Source: Macondimonas sp045864775
GTDB taxonomy: Bacteria > Pseudomonadota > Gammaproteobacteria > UBA5335
Length of the DNA stretch: 64,000 nt
NCBI GenBank assembly: GCA_045864775.1
Contig: BTVR01000001.1
Span: 434,001-498,000 of the forward strand
Direction: 5' to 3'
The notes below the pieces were generated by a model, which saw nothing but the letters and a program-made list of their open reading frames with translations, was not told the DNA's origin and made no database searches. Shown here one piece after another: positions 24,113 to 35,183 of this stretch. Position numbers and translations under genes: made by a program. Position 1 is the stretch's first letter; every line of letters begins with the position of its first letter.

Positions 24113-24948
24113 GCGGCGGCGCCGGCCGGTCGCGGCCAAGGTCCGGCGACAGCGCCCTGCAAGGCCCTCGTCACACGTCCTGCCACGAATGATTGGCGGC
24201 CGAGCAGACGGATCGGACGGATGCCGCGCACGGCGTTGCAGAGCAAGAGTTCGTCGGCGCGATAGCAATCTGCGACGGCCAAAACGCTTTCCCGGACGAG
24301 GATGCCGAGTTCCCCGGCTCGCTCCAGGATCCGGGCGCGCAGCGTTCCGGCAATCCCGCAGCCTCGAATCTCGGGCGTGAACAAAACCCCGTCCCGGACC
24401 AGAAAGAGATTGCTCATCGTTGCGCCGATGACTGCCCCGGACGGATCGCGCAGCAGCCCTTCGGCGATGCCGGGATCGTGCCATTCAGCCCGGGCGAGGA
24501 CTTGCGTCAGCCGGTTCAGGTGTTTGATGCCGGCAAGGCGAGGCATGGGAGACCACAACTGCCGGCACCAGCGCACCGCGATACCCTGTTCGTACTCCTC
24601 GGCCGGCCACGCGGGCGCGGGGGTCAGGGACACGATGCGTCGCCACGCGACGGGCGCGGGGCGAGCGTAGCCGCGCTCGCCGCCGCGGGTGGTCAGCATG
24701 AGCTTGAGTACCCCCGGGCCATCCTGCGTGCCCACCAGTTGAAGGGCATCCTGATGCAGATCAGCCAGCGGCGGTTTCGGCAGCCCCAGGGCCTGGCATC
24801 CCCGCGCCAGACGCGCCGTGTGCAGATCCCAGGCCAAGGGCTCGCCAGCGTCGACCAGGATGGTCTCGAACAGCCCCTCCCCGTACTGCAGGCCACGGTC
24901 GTCCAGCGGCACGCCGGACACGGGTTGCCCATCCACGAGGCTCATCAT
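24109..24948 (-). CDS. pabC: Aminodeoxychorismate lyase
   Basis: PLP-dependent fold-type IV enzyme that converts 4-amino-4-deoxychorismate to 4-aminobenzoate and pyruvate in folate synthesis. The 279-residue protein has DDRGLQYGEGLFETI, the PLP-lysine motif GIKHLNRL, and the cofactor-phosphate-binding segments GATMSNLFLV and RGCGIAGTLRARIL. It overlaps pabB by four bases and mltG by four. ATG 24948 is followed at once by a second ATG, so the start could be one residue later. Confidence 0.95.
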   Translation of the reverse strand: MMSLVDGQPVSGVPLDDRGLQYGEGLFETILVDAGEPLAWDLHTARLARGCQALGLPKPPLADLHQDALQLVGTQDGPGVLKLMLTTRGGERGYARPAPVAWRRIVSLTPAPAWPAEEYEQGIAVRWCRQLWSPMPRLAGIKHLNRLTQVLARAEWHDPGIAEGLLRDPSGAVIGATMSNLFLVRDGVLFTPEIRGCGIAGTLRARILERAGELGILVRESVLAVADCYRADELLLCNAVRGIRPIRLLGRQSFVAGRVTRALQGAVAGPWPRPAGAAA

Positions 24949-26273
24949 GAGACAGCCTCCAGCGCCTGCAGTATCCCTTTGGCCTTGACACGGGTCTCCG
25001 TCAGTTCACGTTCGGGATCGGAGTCGGCCACAATGCCGCCGCCGGCCCGGAAGCTGAGCCGACCTGCCTCCAGGTGCGCGGTCCGGATCAGAATGTTGAA
25101 ATCCATGCGTCCGTTCCGGCTGATGTAGCCGATCGATCCCGTATAGGGACCCCGCGCCTCGCCTTCCAGTTCGGCGATGATCTCCATGCAGCGCACCTTG
25201 GGGCATCCGGTGATGGTGCCGCCGGGGAACAGCGCCGCCAGGATTTCCGCCACGCCTACGTCGGGGCGCAAATCGCCTTCCACCGCCGAGACGATGTGAT
25301 GGACATGGGCGTAGGTCTCGACTTGCAGCCGCTCGCTAACGCGTACCGTCCCCGGCCGGCAGATGCGGCCCAGATCGTTGCGTTCCAGATCCACCAGCAT
25401 CACATGCTCGGCGCGTTCCTTGGGATGAGCCAAGAGCTCGCGCGCCAGTGCCTCGTCCTCGGCCGGATCGCGGGCGCGCCGCCGCGTACCGGCGATCGGG
25501 CGGGTCTGAATCCGTCCATCCCGGCACTGCAACAAGCGCTCGGGGGAACTGGACAGCACAGCCGCATCACCCCAGCGCAGCGACGCGGCGTAAGGGGCCG
25601 GATTGGCGCAGCGCAAGCGTGCATACACGGCCTCTGGCGCCACGGTCGTGGCAAATTCAGCTTGCCAGCGGCGCGAAAGATTGGCCTGAAAGATATCGCC
25701 GGCGCGGATGTAGTCTTGCGCGCGCGCAATCGCTGCGAGATGGCGCGCGGGGTCCTGCTCGCTCAGATGGCCGGGTGGCAGGGTTGTGTCGAGGGCGCGC
25801 GTCTGCGACAAGTCGGCCAGTAAACGCCCAAGGTCCGGCTCGCGTTCCGCGACAGCCCAGCTCTCGCCGCGCAGACGATCGTGAATCAGCACGGCCGGAC
25901 AGCGCCAGGCCACAGCCATCGGGAGCAATGAATCCGCCGGTTGCGGCAGCTTCAGCCGCGGCTCGATCGCGCCGGCCAGTTCATAGCCGAGATAGGCGAT
26001 CCACCCGCCGACGAACGGCAGTCCGTGGTCATCCGCTGGGGCGGGCGTGAGGCGGCAGGCCGCCGCCAACTCGGAGAGGAAATCCGCGCCGCCATCGCGC
26101 GCGGTGATCAGCGTCTCGGGAAAGGCCGGTAGGAGGTCGTAACGACCGGTCAGCGGGTGGGCTGCCGCGCTTTCCAGAAGCAAGGGATAGCGCGACGGGA
26201 AGCTTGCGTGCAGGGCCAGAAGGTCCGGCCGCTGCGGGAGCTTCTGGACCTGAACGGCGGCAGTGGCGGGCAC
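24945..26273 (-). CDS. pabB: Aminodeoxychorismate synthase component I (PabB type)
   Basis: Chorismate-binding enzyme, 442 residues, that with a glutamine amidotransferase makes 4-amino-4-deoxychorismate for folate. The C-terminal domain shows AGDIFQANLSRRW, SSSPERLL, LVDLERNDLGRI, FPGGTITGCPKVRCMEII and GPYTGSIGYI. The N-terminal region is shorter and looser, as in PabB. Its neighbour is pabC. Odd point: the segment that is usually PIKGT in PabB is PIAGT here (A261; codon 25491-25493), the form more common in TrpE. GTG 26273 is used; the ribosome site is weak. An anthranilate synthase assignment is less likely because of context. Confidence 0.88.
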   Translation of the reverse strand: MPATAAVQVQKLPQRPDLLALHASFPSRYPLLLESAAAHPLTGRYDLLPAFPETLITARDGGADFLSELAAACRLTPAPADDHGLPFVGGWIAYLGYELAGAIEPRLKLPQPADSLLPMAVAWRCPAVLIHDRLRGESWAVAEREPDLGRLLADLSQTRALDTTLPPGHLSEQDPARHLAAIARAQDYIRAGDIFQANLSRRWQAEFATTVAPEAVYARLRCANPAPYAASLRWGDAAVLSSSPERLLQCRDGRIQTRPIAGTRRRARDPAEDEALARELLAHPKERAEHVMLVDLERNDLGRICRPGTVRVSERLQVETYAHVHHIVSAVEGDLRPDVGVAEILAALFPGGTITGCPKVRCMEIIAELEGEARGPYTGSIGYISRNGRMDFNILIRTAHLEAGRLSFRAGGGIVADSDPERELTETRVKAKGILQALEAVS

Positions 26274-26292
26274 CGGGGCGAGGACCCCGGAA

Positions 26293-27543
26293 TCAGGAAA
26301 AGCGCCGAAAGATCAGGGAGCCGTTGGTGCCGCCGAAGCCGAAGGAGTTGGACAGGACGACGTCCAGTCGCGCCTGCCGGGCCTGATGCGGCACATAATC
26401 GAGATCGCATTCCGGATCGGGCGCGTCCAGATTGATGGTCGGCGGAATCACCTGATCGCGCAGGGCCAGAATGGCGAAGGCAGCCTCCACCGCGCCGGCG
26501 GCGCCGAGCATGTGGCCCGTCATCGACTTGGTGGAACTGACCGCCAGAGCGCGGGCGTGATCCCCGAAGGCGCGCTTGATCGCCTGCGTTTCGGCCACAT
26601 CACCGGCCGGCGTGGAGGTGCCGTGGGCATTGATGTAGTCGATGGCTTCAGGCGCCAGCCCCGCATCACGCAGCGCATTGACCATGCAGCGCGCCGCGCC
26701 CTCGCCGCCTTCGCTCGGCTGGGTGATGTGGTGCGCGTCGGCGCTCATGCCGAAACCGACCAGTTCGGCGTAGATCGTCGTCCCGCGTGCCTGCGCGCTC
26801 TCCAGAGACTCCAGCACCAGGATCCCGGCGCCGTCCCCCATCACGAATCCGTCGCGATCCTTGTCGAATGGCCGGCTGGCCCGCGCGGGCTCGTCGTTGC
26901 GCGCGGACAAGGCGCGCGCCGCGCTGAAGCCGCCCAGCGAGATCGGCGTCGTGGACATCTCGGCGCCGCCGGCCAGCATGACGTCGGCATCGCCGGCCTG
27001 GATCAGCCGCGCGGCGAGGCCGATGTTGTGGGCGCCGCTGGTGCAGGCCGTGACCACCGCGAGATTCGGGCCCTTGATGCCATGCATGATGGACAGATTG
27101 CCGGCGATCATGTTGATGATGCTGGCGGGCACGAAGAAGGGTGAGATCTTGCGCGGCGAATGGTCGTTTTCGAGAAACGCAAGATGGTTCTTCTCGATGC
27201 CCTCGATGCCGCCGATCCCCGAGCCGATCGCGATGCCGATGCGTTCGGCATTTTCGGGCGTCACTTGCAGCCCGGCGTCGGCGATGGCCTCCTGGGCCGC
27301 CGCGACACCATACTGGATGAAAGTGTCCATGCGCCGCGCGTCCTTGCTCGACATGTAACGCGTGGCGTCGAATCCGCGCACCTGTCCGCCGATGCGAGTC
27401 GGGAACTTGGCCAGATCGAAGTCGACTTGCAGGGTTCCGATACCGCTCTGGCCGGCCAGCACGGCAGACCAAGTCGAGGGTGTATCCAACCCCAGGGGGG
27501 TCATCATGCCGAGGCCTGTGACGACAACGCGGCGCTTATCCAT
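26293..27543 (-). CDS. fabF: Beta-ketoacyl-ACP synthase II
   Basis: Condensing enzyme of fatty-acid elongation, 416 residues. The Cys-His-His triad is visible in VVTACTSGAHN, NAHGTSTPAGD and STKSMTGHMLGAAG; GFGGTNGSL closes the fold. ATG 27543 gives MDKRRVVVTGLGMMTPLG, the family's normal N-terminus; an in-frame ATG nine codons upstream is rejected. It lies 89 bases after acpP across an intrinsic terminator-like hairpin and 19 bases before pabB. Confidence 0.96.
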   Translation of the reverse strand: MDKRRVVVTGLGMMTPLGLDTPSTWSAVLAGQSGIGTLQVDFDLAKFPTRIGGQVRGFDATRYMSSKDARRMDTFIQYGVAAAQEAIADAGLQVTPENAERIGIAIGSGIGGIEGIEKNHLAFLENDHSPRKISPFFVPASIINMIAGNLSIMHGIKGPNLAVVTACTSGAHNIGLAARLIQAGDADVMLAGGAEMSTTPISLGGFSAARALSARNDEPARASRPFDKDRDGFVMGDGAGILVLESLESAQARGTTIYAELVGFGMSADAHHITQPSEGGEGAARCMVNALRDAGLAPEAIDYINAHGTSTPAGDVAETQAIKRAFGDHARALAVSSTKSMTGHMLGAAGAVEAAFAILALRDQVIPPTINLDAPDPECDLDYVPHQARQARLDVVLSNSFGFGGTNGSLIFRRFS

Positions 27544-27575
27544 GCGGGCCGGTCTCCATGCGCGATTCATTCACG

Positions 27576-27605
27576 AAAAACCGCCGCCCGAGGGGCGACG
27601 GTTTT
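27576..27605 (-). terminator. Terminator-like hairpin between acpP and fabF
   Basis: On the minus strand the sequence reads AAAACCGTCGCCC, a three-base loop, GGGCGGCGGTTTTT, with one G-T/C mismatch in the stem and a terminal T run. It lies 27 bases after acpP and about 32 before fabF, so it could lower fabF expression relative to the abundant acpP transcript. Confidence 0.7.
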
Positions 27606-27632
27606 CTGGGCGGCGAAAGGATGGAATGCGGA

Positions 27633-27872
27633 TCAGGTGCCGAGGTGCGCCTTGATGTAATCGACCGCCTGGCCGACCGTGGTCAGCTTCTCGGCTTCCT
27701 CATCGGGGATCTCGCACTCGAATTCCTCTTCCAAAGCCATCACGAGTTCAACGGTGTCCAGCGAGTCCGCGCCGAGATCGTCGACGAAGTGAGCTTCGTG
27801 GGTCACCTCTTCTTCCTTGACCCCGAGCTGTTCCACGATGATCTTCTTGACCCGTTCTTCGATGCTGCTCAT
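27633..27872 (-). CDS. acpP: Acyl carrier protein
   Basis: A 79-residue carrier of fatty-acid intermediates. The 4'-phosphopantetheine attachment Ser is in DDLGADSLDTVELVM. The protein is strongly acidic and begins MSSIEERVKKII, the usual form. ATG 27872 has AGGA five bases before it. It sits 96 bases after fabG and ahead of fabF, the usual order. Confidence 0.98.
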   Translation of the reverse strand: MSSIEERVKKIIVEQLGVKEEEVTHEAHFVDDLGADSLDTVELVMALEEEFECEIPDEEAEKLTTVGQAVDYIKAHLGT

Positions 27873-27968
27873 TTTCCTAGAATCCTCTCGATTCGCCCGC
27901 GGATACCGGCGTGCGGGCGCCATTGTAATGAAAGGCGGTGCATCTGTCACCGCCGCCTGAAAGCATGC

Positions 27969-28709
27969 TCAAACCATGTACAAGCCGCCATTCACCTGCA
28001 GGGTTTCGCCGGTGATGTAGCCGGCGGCGTCCGAGGCGAGGAAGGCAACGGCATGGGCGATGTCCTGGGCAGCGCCCAGGCGCCCCAGGGACACCTGCGA
28101 CAGGATCGCGGCGCGCTGAGCTTCGCTCAGGGCGTCGGTCATGTCGGTGGCGATGAAGCCCGGCGCCACCACATTCACGGTGATGCCGCGCGAGCCGACT
28201 TCCCGTGCCAGCGACTTCGAGAATCCGATGATGCCCGCCTTGGCAGCCGCATAGTTGCTCTGTCCGGCATTGCCCATCACGCCCACGACCGAGGCGATGC
28301 TGATGATGCGCCCCCAGCGCGCCTTCATCATGGGACGCAGGCAGGCCTGCGACAGGCGATAGACGGACGTCAGGTTGGTGGCAATGATGGCGTCCCATTC
28401 GGCGTCTTTCATGCGCATGAGCAGGTTGTCGCGCGTGATGCCGGCATTGTTGACCAGCACGGCGGGCTCGCCGGGCTCGCTCTTGATGTCCTCCATCAAG
28501 GCGGCAACCGATGCTGGATCGGTCACATCGAGCACCCGCCCCAACCCCCGACCCGCATGCTGCCGAAGGTCGGCTTCGATGCGTTCTGCGCCCGCCGGCG
28601 AGGTCGCGGTCCCGACGACAAAATAACCGCTGGTACTGAGTTCCCGGGCGATCGCCTGACCGATACCGCGGGACGCGCCGGTGACAAGGGCAATGCGTGT
28701 CTCGCTCAT
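27969..28709 (-). CDS. fabG: 3-oxoacyl-ACP reductase
   Basis: NADPH-dependent short-chain dehydrogenase of fatty-acid elongation, 246 residues. Motifs: cofactor loop TGASRGIGQAIA, NNAGITRDNLLMRM, the Ser of SIASVVGVMGN and the YxxxK pair in SNYAAAKAG, and the C-terminal GYITGETLQVNGGLYMV. ATG 28709 lies two bases after the fabD stop, and an upstream extension would be inside fabD. Confidence 0.97.
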   Translation of the reverse strand: MSETRIALVTGASRGIGQAIARELSTSGYFVVGTATSPAGAERIEADLRQHAGRGLGRVLDVTDPASVAALMEDIKSEPGEPAVLVNNAGITRDNLLMRMKDAEWDAIIATNLTSVYRLSQACLRPMMKARWGRIISIASVVGVMGNAGQSNYAAAKAGIIGFSKSLAREVGSRGITVNVVAPGFIATDMTDALSEAQRAAILSQVSLGRLGAAQDIAHAVAFLASDAAGYITGETLQVNGGLYMV

Positions 28710-28711
28710 GA

Positions 28712-29650
28712 TCAGATCTCCATCGCGCTCTGCAAGGCCTTGGCCAGCGATTCCGGATCGAATACCGGCAGGAAGCTGGCGTCGCGCTCGATGCGTTTGC
28801 CCAGCCCGCTCAGCACCTTGCCCGGGCCCGGTTCGATGAACAGCGTCAGACCGTCTGCCGTCATCGCCCGGATCACCTCGACCCACCGGACGGGGCGATG
28901 CAGCTGCTGAACCAGCGCCGTGCGGATGGCCTCGGGCTCGCTGTGGGCACGCGCATCCACATTATGGATCACCGGCACCTTTGGCGCCCGGATCGTCACG
29001 GCCTGCAACACCTCGGCAAGTCGCTCCGCGGCTGGCGTCATCAGCGCGCAGTGCGAGGGAACGCTGACGGGCAGAATGATGGCCTTCTTGGCCCGGAGCG
29101 CGCTGGCGGCTTCAATGGCTCGCTCGACGGCTGCGCGATGGCCCGCAATCACCACCTGGCCGGGTGAATTGAAATTGACCGCTTCCACCACCTGCCCCTG
29201 GGCCGCGGCGGCGCAGGCTTGGACGATCTGGCCATCGTCGAGGCCCAGAATCGCGGCCATGGCGCCCTCACCAGCCGGCACCGCCTGCTGCATGAGTTCG
29301 CCGCGTCGGGCGACGATACGCACCGCATCGGCGAAATCGATGGCTCCGGCGCAGACCAGCGCCGTGTATTCGCCCAGGCTATGCCCGGCCATGGCCCGCG
29401 GCGAGGGTCCATTCTCGCCCTGCCATACCCGCCACACCGCAACGCCGGCCGCGAGCAGGGCGGGCTGAGTGATGGCCGTCTGGTTGAGCTTCTCGTCGGG
29501 ACCGGCTTGCACCACGGCCCAAAGGTCGTAACCGAGGACCGCGCTCGCTTCCTCATAGCACGACCGCACCTCGGGAAACTCGTCCGCCAGAGCCGCCAGC
29601 ATCCCCACGGACTGGGAACCCTGGCCCGGAAAAATCACGCCGATCGTCAT
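28712..29650 (-). CDS. fabD: Malonyl-CoA:ACP transacylase
   Basis: Loads malonate from CoA onto ACP. The 312-residue protein has FPGQGSQSVGM, the nucleophile motif GHSLGEYTAL, the substrate Arg in RRGELMQ and the catalytic His region VPSHCALM. It is the first gene of the minus-strand cluster. The usual upstream genes rpmF, plsX and fabH are absent; a 180-base divergent interval and nudJ follow instead. Confidence 0.96.
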   Translation of the reverse strand: MTIGVIFPGQGSQSVGMLAALADEFPEVRSCYEEASAVLGYDLWAVVQAGPDEKLNQTAITQPALLAAGVAVWRVWQGENGPSPRAMAGHSLGEYTALVCAGAIDFADAVRIVARRGELMQQAVPAGEGAMAAILGLDDGQIVQACAAAAQGQVVEAVNFNSPGQVVIAGHRAAVERAIEAASALRAKKAIILPVSVPSHCALMTPAAERLAEVLQAVTIRAPKVPVIHNVDARAHSEPEAIRTALVQQLHRPVRWVEVIRAMTADGLTLFIEPGPGKVLSGLGKRIERDASFLPVFDPESLAKALQSAMEI

Positions 29651-29830
29651 GGTGGTCGCTTGCTCCGTCGCGGTTGACCGATGGCTCCCGAAACCGCTGT
29701 TCGGGGAGGTTCGGGGCGCATCCTATCATGCGAAAACGGGGGTGATACATCAGGTGGCGGGCGCCATCCGGGACAGGAATGCGCCTTGGCGCCAGCGTCT
29801 CCGCTGCGGCATTGCTGTTAAAATCAGGTC

Positions 29831-30334
29831 ATGACCATCCAGTCCGCCGATTCTTCCCCGATTTGGAAACCGCACGTTACCGTCGCCGCCATCGCCCAGC
29901 GTGAAAACCGGTTTTTGGTGGTCGAGGAACAGGGACGCGACGGTACCGTGTTCAACCAGCCTGCGGGCCATTTGGAGCCTGGGGAAAGCCTGATCGACGC
30001 GGTCATTCGGGAGACGCTGGAGGAAACCGGCTATCGCTTCGAGCCGCACGGCGTGGTGGCGCTGTATCTGTGGCGTCCCACCCTGGCGAGCGACCGCACC
30101 ATCCTGCGCGTGAATTTCTGGGGCGAGCTGACGGAGCAGACACACCCGGGGCCGCTCGACCCCGACATCGTGGCCACGCACTGGTTCGGCGCCGATGCGC
30201 TGCGCGCGCAGGCCGAGCAATTGCGCAGCCCGCTGGTGCTGCGCGCGGTGGAGGATTTCACACGCGGCCTGCATCTGCCGCTGGAGGCGGTGGTCGATCT
30301 GGTCGGTGAAGTCGAGGCGACCACTCGTGACTGA
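29831..30334 (+). CDS. nudJ: NUDIX phosphatase NudJ
   Basis: Nudix hydrolase, 167 residues. The box is complete: GHLEPGESLIDAVIRETLEETGY (GX5EX7REUXEEXGU). E. coli NudJ cleaves thiamine-pyrimidine and nucleoside di- and triphosphates and lies before mnmA-hflD; the order here is the same. It overlaps mnmA by eight bases. Confidence 0.93.
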   Translation: MTIQSADSSPIWKPHVTVAAIAQRENRFLVVEEQGRDGTVFNQPAGHLEPGESLIDAVIRETLEETGYRFEPHGVVALYLWRPTLASDRTILRVNFWGELTEQTHPGPLDPDIVATHWFGADALRAQAEQLRSPLVLRAVEDFTRGLHLPLEAVVDLVGEVEATTRD

Positions 30335-31448
30335 GCGCCCACTGGTCATCGTCGGCATGTCGGGCGGCGTGGACAGCTCGGTCGCGGCGCTGCGGCTGCT
30401 CGAGGCGGGCTACCGCGTCGAGGGACTCTTCATGTTCAACTGGGACGATCCGGACAGCGATTGCGACGCCGCGCGCGATTACCAGGACGCCCGCAGCGTC
30501 TGTGCGGAGCTCGGCATCACGCTGCATCGGGTGCGTTTCGCCGCGGAATATCGCGAGCAGGTGTTTGAGCATTTTCTACATGAATATGCCGCCGGGCGAA
30601 CCCCCAACCCGGACATCCTGTGCAACCGCGAAATCAAGTTCCGCCGCTTTCTGCGCCATGCCCTGCGTCTGGGCGCGGATTTCATCGCCACCGGGCACTA
30701 TGCCCGCATCATGCAGGGTGCGGATGGGCCAAGGTTGCTGACGGCGGTCGACAACGACAAGGATCAGACCTATTTTCTTCACGCAATCGACACAGAAGCG
30801 CTCGCCCGCACGCTGTTTCCGATCGGCGAGCTGACCAAGCCCGAGGTGCGACGCCTCGCCGAACAGGCCGGGTTTCGCACGGCGCGCAAAAAGGACAGCA
30901 CCGGCATCTGCTTCATCGGCGAGCGTGATTTCAACGCCTTCCTGTCGCGCTATCTGCCCGCCCGACCGGGCGCCATGGTGGATTGCGCGGGGCGCGAGCT
31001 GGGCGTCCATCAGGGCCTGATGTTCTATACCCTCGGCCAGCGCAAGGGCCTGGGCCTCGGCGGCGCGCGCGAGGGCAACGGCGCGCCCTGGTATGTGCTG
31101 GACAAGGATCTGGCGGGCAACCGGCTCATCGTCGGCCAGGATCACGATCATCCGCGCCTGCTGTCGCAGACTCTCTGGACCGAGGCCCCGCATTGGCTCG
31201 CAGCCGATCCCGCGCCGGGATTGCAGGACGGCCTGCGGGCCAAGGTGCGCTATCGCCAAAACGCCCAAAGCTGCCACATCACTGTTCAGAACGGGGGCTT
31301 GCGCGTGGATTTCGGGACACCGCAATGGGCCGTGACGCCCGGCCAGTCCATCGTGTTTTACCGGCAGGAGCAGTGCCTGGGCGGCGCCGTGATCCGGGAT
31401 CGCCTCACGCTGGACCGCCCGACCACCGATCTGGAACTTCCCGCATGA
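30327..31448 (+). CDS. mnmA: tRNA 2-thiouridylase MnmA
   Basis: Inserts sulfur at C2 of wobble uridine 34 in Glu, Gln and Lys tRNAs, using ATP and a relay protein persulfide. The 373-residue protein has the PP-loop GMSGGVDSSVAAL, the first catalytic Cys in NPDILCNREIKF and the second in STGICFIGERDF, and GLGLGG near the tRNA-binding region. GTG 30327 is chosen; it overlaps nudJ by eight bases, and no closer ATG keeps the PP-loop. Confidence 0.96.
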   Translation: MTERPLVIVGMSGGVDSSVAALRLLEAGYRVEGLFMFNWDDPDSDCDAARDYQDARSVCAELGITLHRVRFAAEYREQVFEHFLHEYAAGRTPNPDILCNREIKFRRFLRHALRLGADFIATGHYARIMQGADGPRLLTAVDNDKDQTYFLHAIDTEALARTLFPIGELTKPEVRRLAEQAGFRTARKKDSTGICFIGERDFNAFLSRYLPARPGAMVDCAGRELGVHQGLMFYTLGQRKGLGLGGAREGNGAPWYVLDKDLAGNRLIVGQDHDHPRLLSQTLWTEAPHWLAADPAPGLQDGLRAKVRYRQNAQSCHITVQNGGLRVDFGTPQWAVTPGQSIVFYRQEQCLGGAVIRDRLTLDRPTTDLELPA

Positions 31449-32083
31449 ATGCCACGCCGACCGATCGCCTCCTCGCCCTGGCCGGCGTCTTCCAGGCGGC
31501 CGTCCTGGTCGACCGAATGGCGCACCGTGGTCGTGGCGCGCTCGACGCCGCTGCCCTCGCGGCGAGTATCAACAGTCTCTATGCAACCGATGCGGAAAAC
31601 GTGGCAGCCGTCTACGGCGGCGCCGCAGGCGTCCGGCTCGGACTCAAAGCCTTGAGCGAGCAGCTGGGGCAGCGCCGCATGGACCCTCAGCACCCCATCA
31701 CCTACTACCTCGCCAGTCTGCTGTTTCTGGAAGGAAGGATTCAGCGCAGTCCGCAGCTGGTGCACAGGCTCACCGACGGCATCCGCGGCGCTCTTGCCAA
31801 GATCGCCATGTTCGGCGCCGACGGCGCGCCCGTGCTCGCTCATCTCGCCGAGGTCTATCAGCAGACCGCCGGGGACGCGGGTCCACGCATCGTGGTGCGC
31901 GGCGACCCGGAGCAGATCAAGGCGGCGGGCGCTGCGGACTTGATCCGGGTGCTGCTGCTTGCGGGCATCCGCTCGGCCTGGCTCTGGCGCCAATGCGGCG
32001 GGCAACGGTGGAGCTTGCTGCTGCAGAGTGGGCGCCTGCGACGCGACGCCGGAGCGCTGCTGGCGCGTATCGACGCCGCCTGA
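31445..32083 (+). CDS. hflD: HflD family lysogenization regulator/peripheral membrane protein
   Basis: A 212-residue helical protein of the HflD (YcfC) family, identified by DRLLALAGVFQAA, INSLYATDAENVAAVYGG and ITYYLASLLFLEGRIQR. In E. coli it affects phage lambda CII stability at the inner membrane; its housekeeping role is not settled. ATG 31445 overlaps the mnmA stop (ATGA). The E. coli neighbour purB is not present; acnA follows. Confidence 0.92.
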   Translation: MNATPTDRLLALAGVFQAAVLVDRMAHRGRGALDAAALAASINSLYATDAENVAAVYGGAAGVRLGLKALSEQLGQRRMDPQHPITYYLASLLFLEGRIQRSPQLVHRLTDGIRGALAKIAMFGADGAPVLAHLAEVYQQTAGDAGPRIVVRGDPEQIKAAGAADLIRVLLLAGIRSAWLWRQCGGQRWSLLLQSGRLRRDAGALLARIDAA

Positions 32084-32084
32084 C

Positions 32085-32101
32085 GGCGCTCGTAGAGCGC
32101 C
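32085..32101 (+). terminator. Short hairpin after hflD
   Basis: A perfect GGCGCTC / GAGCGCC stem around GTA, starting one base after the hflD stop. It lacks a T run, so it is at best a weak terminator of the nudJ-mnmA-hflD operon. Confidence 0.35.
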
Positions 32102-32115
32102 CCGCGGCCTTTCGC

Positions 32116-32121
32116 TATAAT
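32116..32121 (+). promoter_or_regulatory. Candidate -10 box for acnA
   Basis: A consensus TATAAT lies 112 bases before the acnA start in otherwise GC-rich sequence. No good -35 hexamer is seen at 16-18 bases upstream, so an activator may be needed or the match may be chance. Confidence 0.35.
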
Positions 32122-32233
32122 CCGCGCGATCGAAAGGCTACCGGCGATGCGCCTTGTATCGTCAACACCCGCCGCGGCACTAGCCTCATCCGCCGATTCC
32201 ACGCCCGAATTGACTCAACCTTGGGAGAAACCG

Positions 32234-34972
<2,739 letters not shown>

Positions 34973-34994
34973 TCAGCCGCAACTCCACTGATCA

Positions 34995-35029
34995 AGCCCG
35001 GTCTGGACGATGCCCTGCCGGGCTTTTTT
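34995..35029 (+). terminator. Intrinsic terminator of acnA
   Basis: Stem AGCCCGG / CCGGGCT with a 16-base loop and a run of six T, 22 bases after the acnA stop. Confidence 0.88.
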
Positions 35030-35183
35030 GCGATGACATCGTATGGCAACTTTTACGACTCACCGCTCGTCGTCAAACGCACTTTGCGCGTTTCCGGGCG
35101 GCCTCTTTTTTTGCGCGAATGACCAACAATCTCCTAGAAGCGTCAGCGGTTCTAGCCCTTCAGTATAAAAACGAGCTTGATCT

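Noticed and set aside
32116..32121. Calling a full sigma-70 promoter for acnA
   Set aside because: The TATAAT is perfect but no acceptable -35 element lies at the right distance, so only a candidate -10 box is listed.
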